Of a stretch of DNA of 6,192 bases, positions 4,963-6,192 are shown in pieces. The DNA comes from Campylobacteraceae bacterium. Its GTDB lineage: Bacteria; Campylobacterota; Campylobacteria; Campylobacterales; Sulfurovaceae. Under the pieces are notes generated by a model, which had not been told where the DNA came from, did no database searches, and saw only the letters and a program-made list of their open reading frames with translations. The stretch spans positions 1-6,192 of the forward strand of contig JAMOSL010000156.1 in NCBI GenBank assembly GCA_027063105.1. Direction: 5' to 3'. The translations under genes were made by a program, and so were the position numbers. Numbering within the stretch: position 1 is the first letter of the stretch; each line of letters opens with the position of its first letter.

Positions 4963-6192
4963 TTATGATACTACCTCTTCACATCTTTCACATGCACTCT
5001 CTTCATCTTTAGATGCGTATCTCCAACATCTTGGACATTTAGATTTTGTTGCTTTCTGAATGATATAAGTAGTTCCATCTACTTCAAATGATGCTAACTC
5101 TTCGCCTTTAGATTCACCATTCAATGATGATACGACAAACCAATCTTCTAAATCTTTGCTCTCTTTAATATCAAATTTAGATAAATCTCCTGCTATTTCT
5201 ACTTCTAGCGTTGATTTAATTATTTTTGACTTTTTAAGCTTATCCACTGCTTCAGAGAATTTTTCTCTGGCTTCTATTAATAGAGTATCATTAAAGCTGG
5301 AATCTACTTCTGGTATCTCTTGATATACTAAATCAAATACACTTTCAATATCACCTTTAAATATCGCAGGAGCATAATCTAATATCTCGTCTGCTGTGTA
5401 TGTAAGGACTGGTGCTATAAGTGCTAACATTGTTTTAGAGATAAGTGCCATTGCTGATTGAGTAGCTCTTCTTGTGGTACTATTTTTTGCTTCACAATAT
5501 AATCTATCTTTTGTAATATCCATATAGATACCACTTAGTTCATTTGTTAAGAAATGGTTTAAAAGTGCAAAACCTCTTAGGAAATCATAATTATCAAAAC
5601 TCTCTTTGACCTCATCAAATATAGACTTTGCTTTAATTAATATCCATCTATCTAACTCTCCATAGCTCTCAATAGACACTAATTTATCTAAATCATTTAC
5701 ATTTGCAAGTAAGAATCTAAATGTATTTCTAATTTTTCTATACTGCTCTGCTGTCTGTTTCAGAATATTATTAGAAATTTTTAAATCTGATTGATAATCA
5801 CTTAGTGCTACCCACAATCTAAGAATTTCAGAACCATACTCTTTTGTTACTTTATCAGGGGCTACTACATTGCCTTTTGATTTGCTCATCTTTTCACCCT
5901 TATCATCAACTGTGAATCCATGAGTTAAAAGAGTTTTATAAGGAGATACTCCATTGATTGCTGTACTTAATAATAGTGAAGATTGAAACCAACCTCTATG
6001 CTGATCACTTCCTTCTATATATAAAGAACTTGGATAATTACCTGCGTCATAATTACGGCTTTTTAGTACACTATTCCAAGTCGAACCACTATCGAACCAT
6101 ACATCTAAGATATCATCTATCTTCTCTAGCTCTTCTGGTTTATATCCACTACCAGGATAAAGAAGTTGAGAAATATCCATATCATACCATGC
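4963..6192 (-). CDS. ileS: Isoleucine--tRNA ligase, C-terminal part (5' end beyond the window)
   Basis: The enzyme is a class I aminoacyl-tRNA synthetase that charges tRNA-Ile in the cytosol. Only the last 409 codons of roughly 920 are in view: the frame is open to the window edge, with AWYD readable before the first internal Met at 6180, so that Met is not the start. Visible blocks in order are DVWFDSGSTW near the right edge, the IleRS-specific YIEGSDQHRGWFQSSLL, the KMSKS signature (codons at 5878-5892) that stabilises the aminoacyl-adenylate transition state, the helical anticodon-binding domain, and a C-terminal zinc finger. The finger is CPRC, 11 residues, then CERC (codons at 4981-5037), matching the zinc site needed for activity in E. 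coli IleRS. The editing domain and HIGH motif lie outside. The gene is followed by the 38-codon frame after a single base, with no room for a terminator between them. Confidence 0.96.
   Translation of the reverse strand, partial: AWYDMDISQLLYPGSGYKPEELEKIDDILDVWFDSGSTWNSVLKSRNYDAGNYPSSLYIEGSDQHRGWFQSSLLLSTAINGVSPYKTLLTHGFTVDDKGEKMSKSKGNVVAPDKVTKEYGSEILRLWVALSDYQSDLKISNNILKQTAEQYRKIRNTFRFLLANVNDLDKLVSIESYGELDRWILIKAKSIFDEVKESFDNYDFLRGFALLNHFLTNELSGIYMDITKDRLYCEAKNSTTRRATQSAMALISKTMLALIAPVLTYTADEILDYAPAIFKGDIESVFDLVYQEIPEVDSSFNDTLLIEAREKFSEAVDKLKKSKIIKSTLEVEIAGDLSKFDIKESKDLEDWFVVSSLNGESKGEELASFEVDGTTYIIQKATKSKCPRCWRYASKDEESACERCEEVVS

Noticed and set aside
6178..6180. The ATG at 6180 as the true start of a 405-residue protein
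   Set aside because: The frame stays open to the window edge and the visible part lacks the HIGH motif and editing domain of IleRS, so this is an internal methionine of a gene cut by the window.

Overview
The window is very AT-rich, tightly packed bacterial chromosome and looks like a core-genome region. The best guess for the source is a member of the Campylobacterota (Sulfurimonas/Arcobacter-like). The reasons are the strong AT bias, the mostly AGAGG/AAGG-type ribosome binding sites, TATAAT-like -10 boxes without clear -35 boxes, and an atpB gene standing apart from the rest of the ATP synthase genes. That last arrangement is familiar from Helicobacter and Campylobacter. The assignment is inference from gene content and needs a database search to confirm.

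Layout. On the minus strand at the left is an HI0933/YhiN-type FAD flavoprotein (22-1260). It is transcribed away from an 85-base intergenic region that also carries a likely promoter for the plus-strand genes. The plus-strand run is atpB (1346-2026), a small two-span membrane protein (2039-2332), a short ThiE/TenI-type protein (2332-2871), the cobalamin methyltransferase gene cobJ/cbiH (2906-3706), a YraN-family nuclease-fold protein (3684-4031, overlapping cobJ by 23 bases) and a PhyH-type Fe(II)/2-oxoglutarate dioxygenase (4063-4848). Converging on it from the right are the C-terminal 409 codons of ileS (4963-6192, cut by the window edge) and, directly after it, a 38-codon single-span membrane protein gene (4845-4961).

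How the genes fit together. Apart from atpB with its small membrane neighbour, the plus-strand genes do not form one pathway. They look like a housekeeping run held together by short spacings and overlaps: membrane energetics, thiamine-type and cobalamin cofactor metabolism, and a putative nucleic-acid protein. Possible internal promoters lie before cobJ and before the dioxygenase gene. No rRNA, tRNA, CRISPR array, insertion sequence or phage gene was seen, and no stretch over 300 bases lacks a gene. I did not find a convincing new multi-gene system. The points most worth a second look are the 38-residue protein after ileS, the ThiE-like protein lacking ThiE metal ligands, and the orphan dioxygenase with an unusual 2-oxoglutarate-anchor region.
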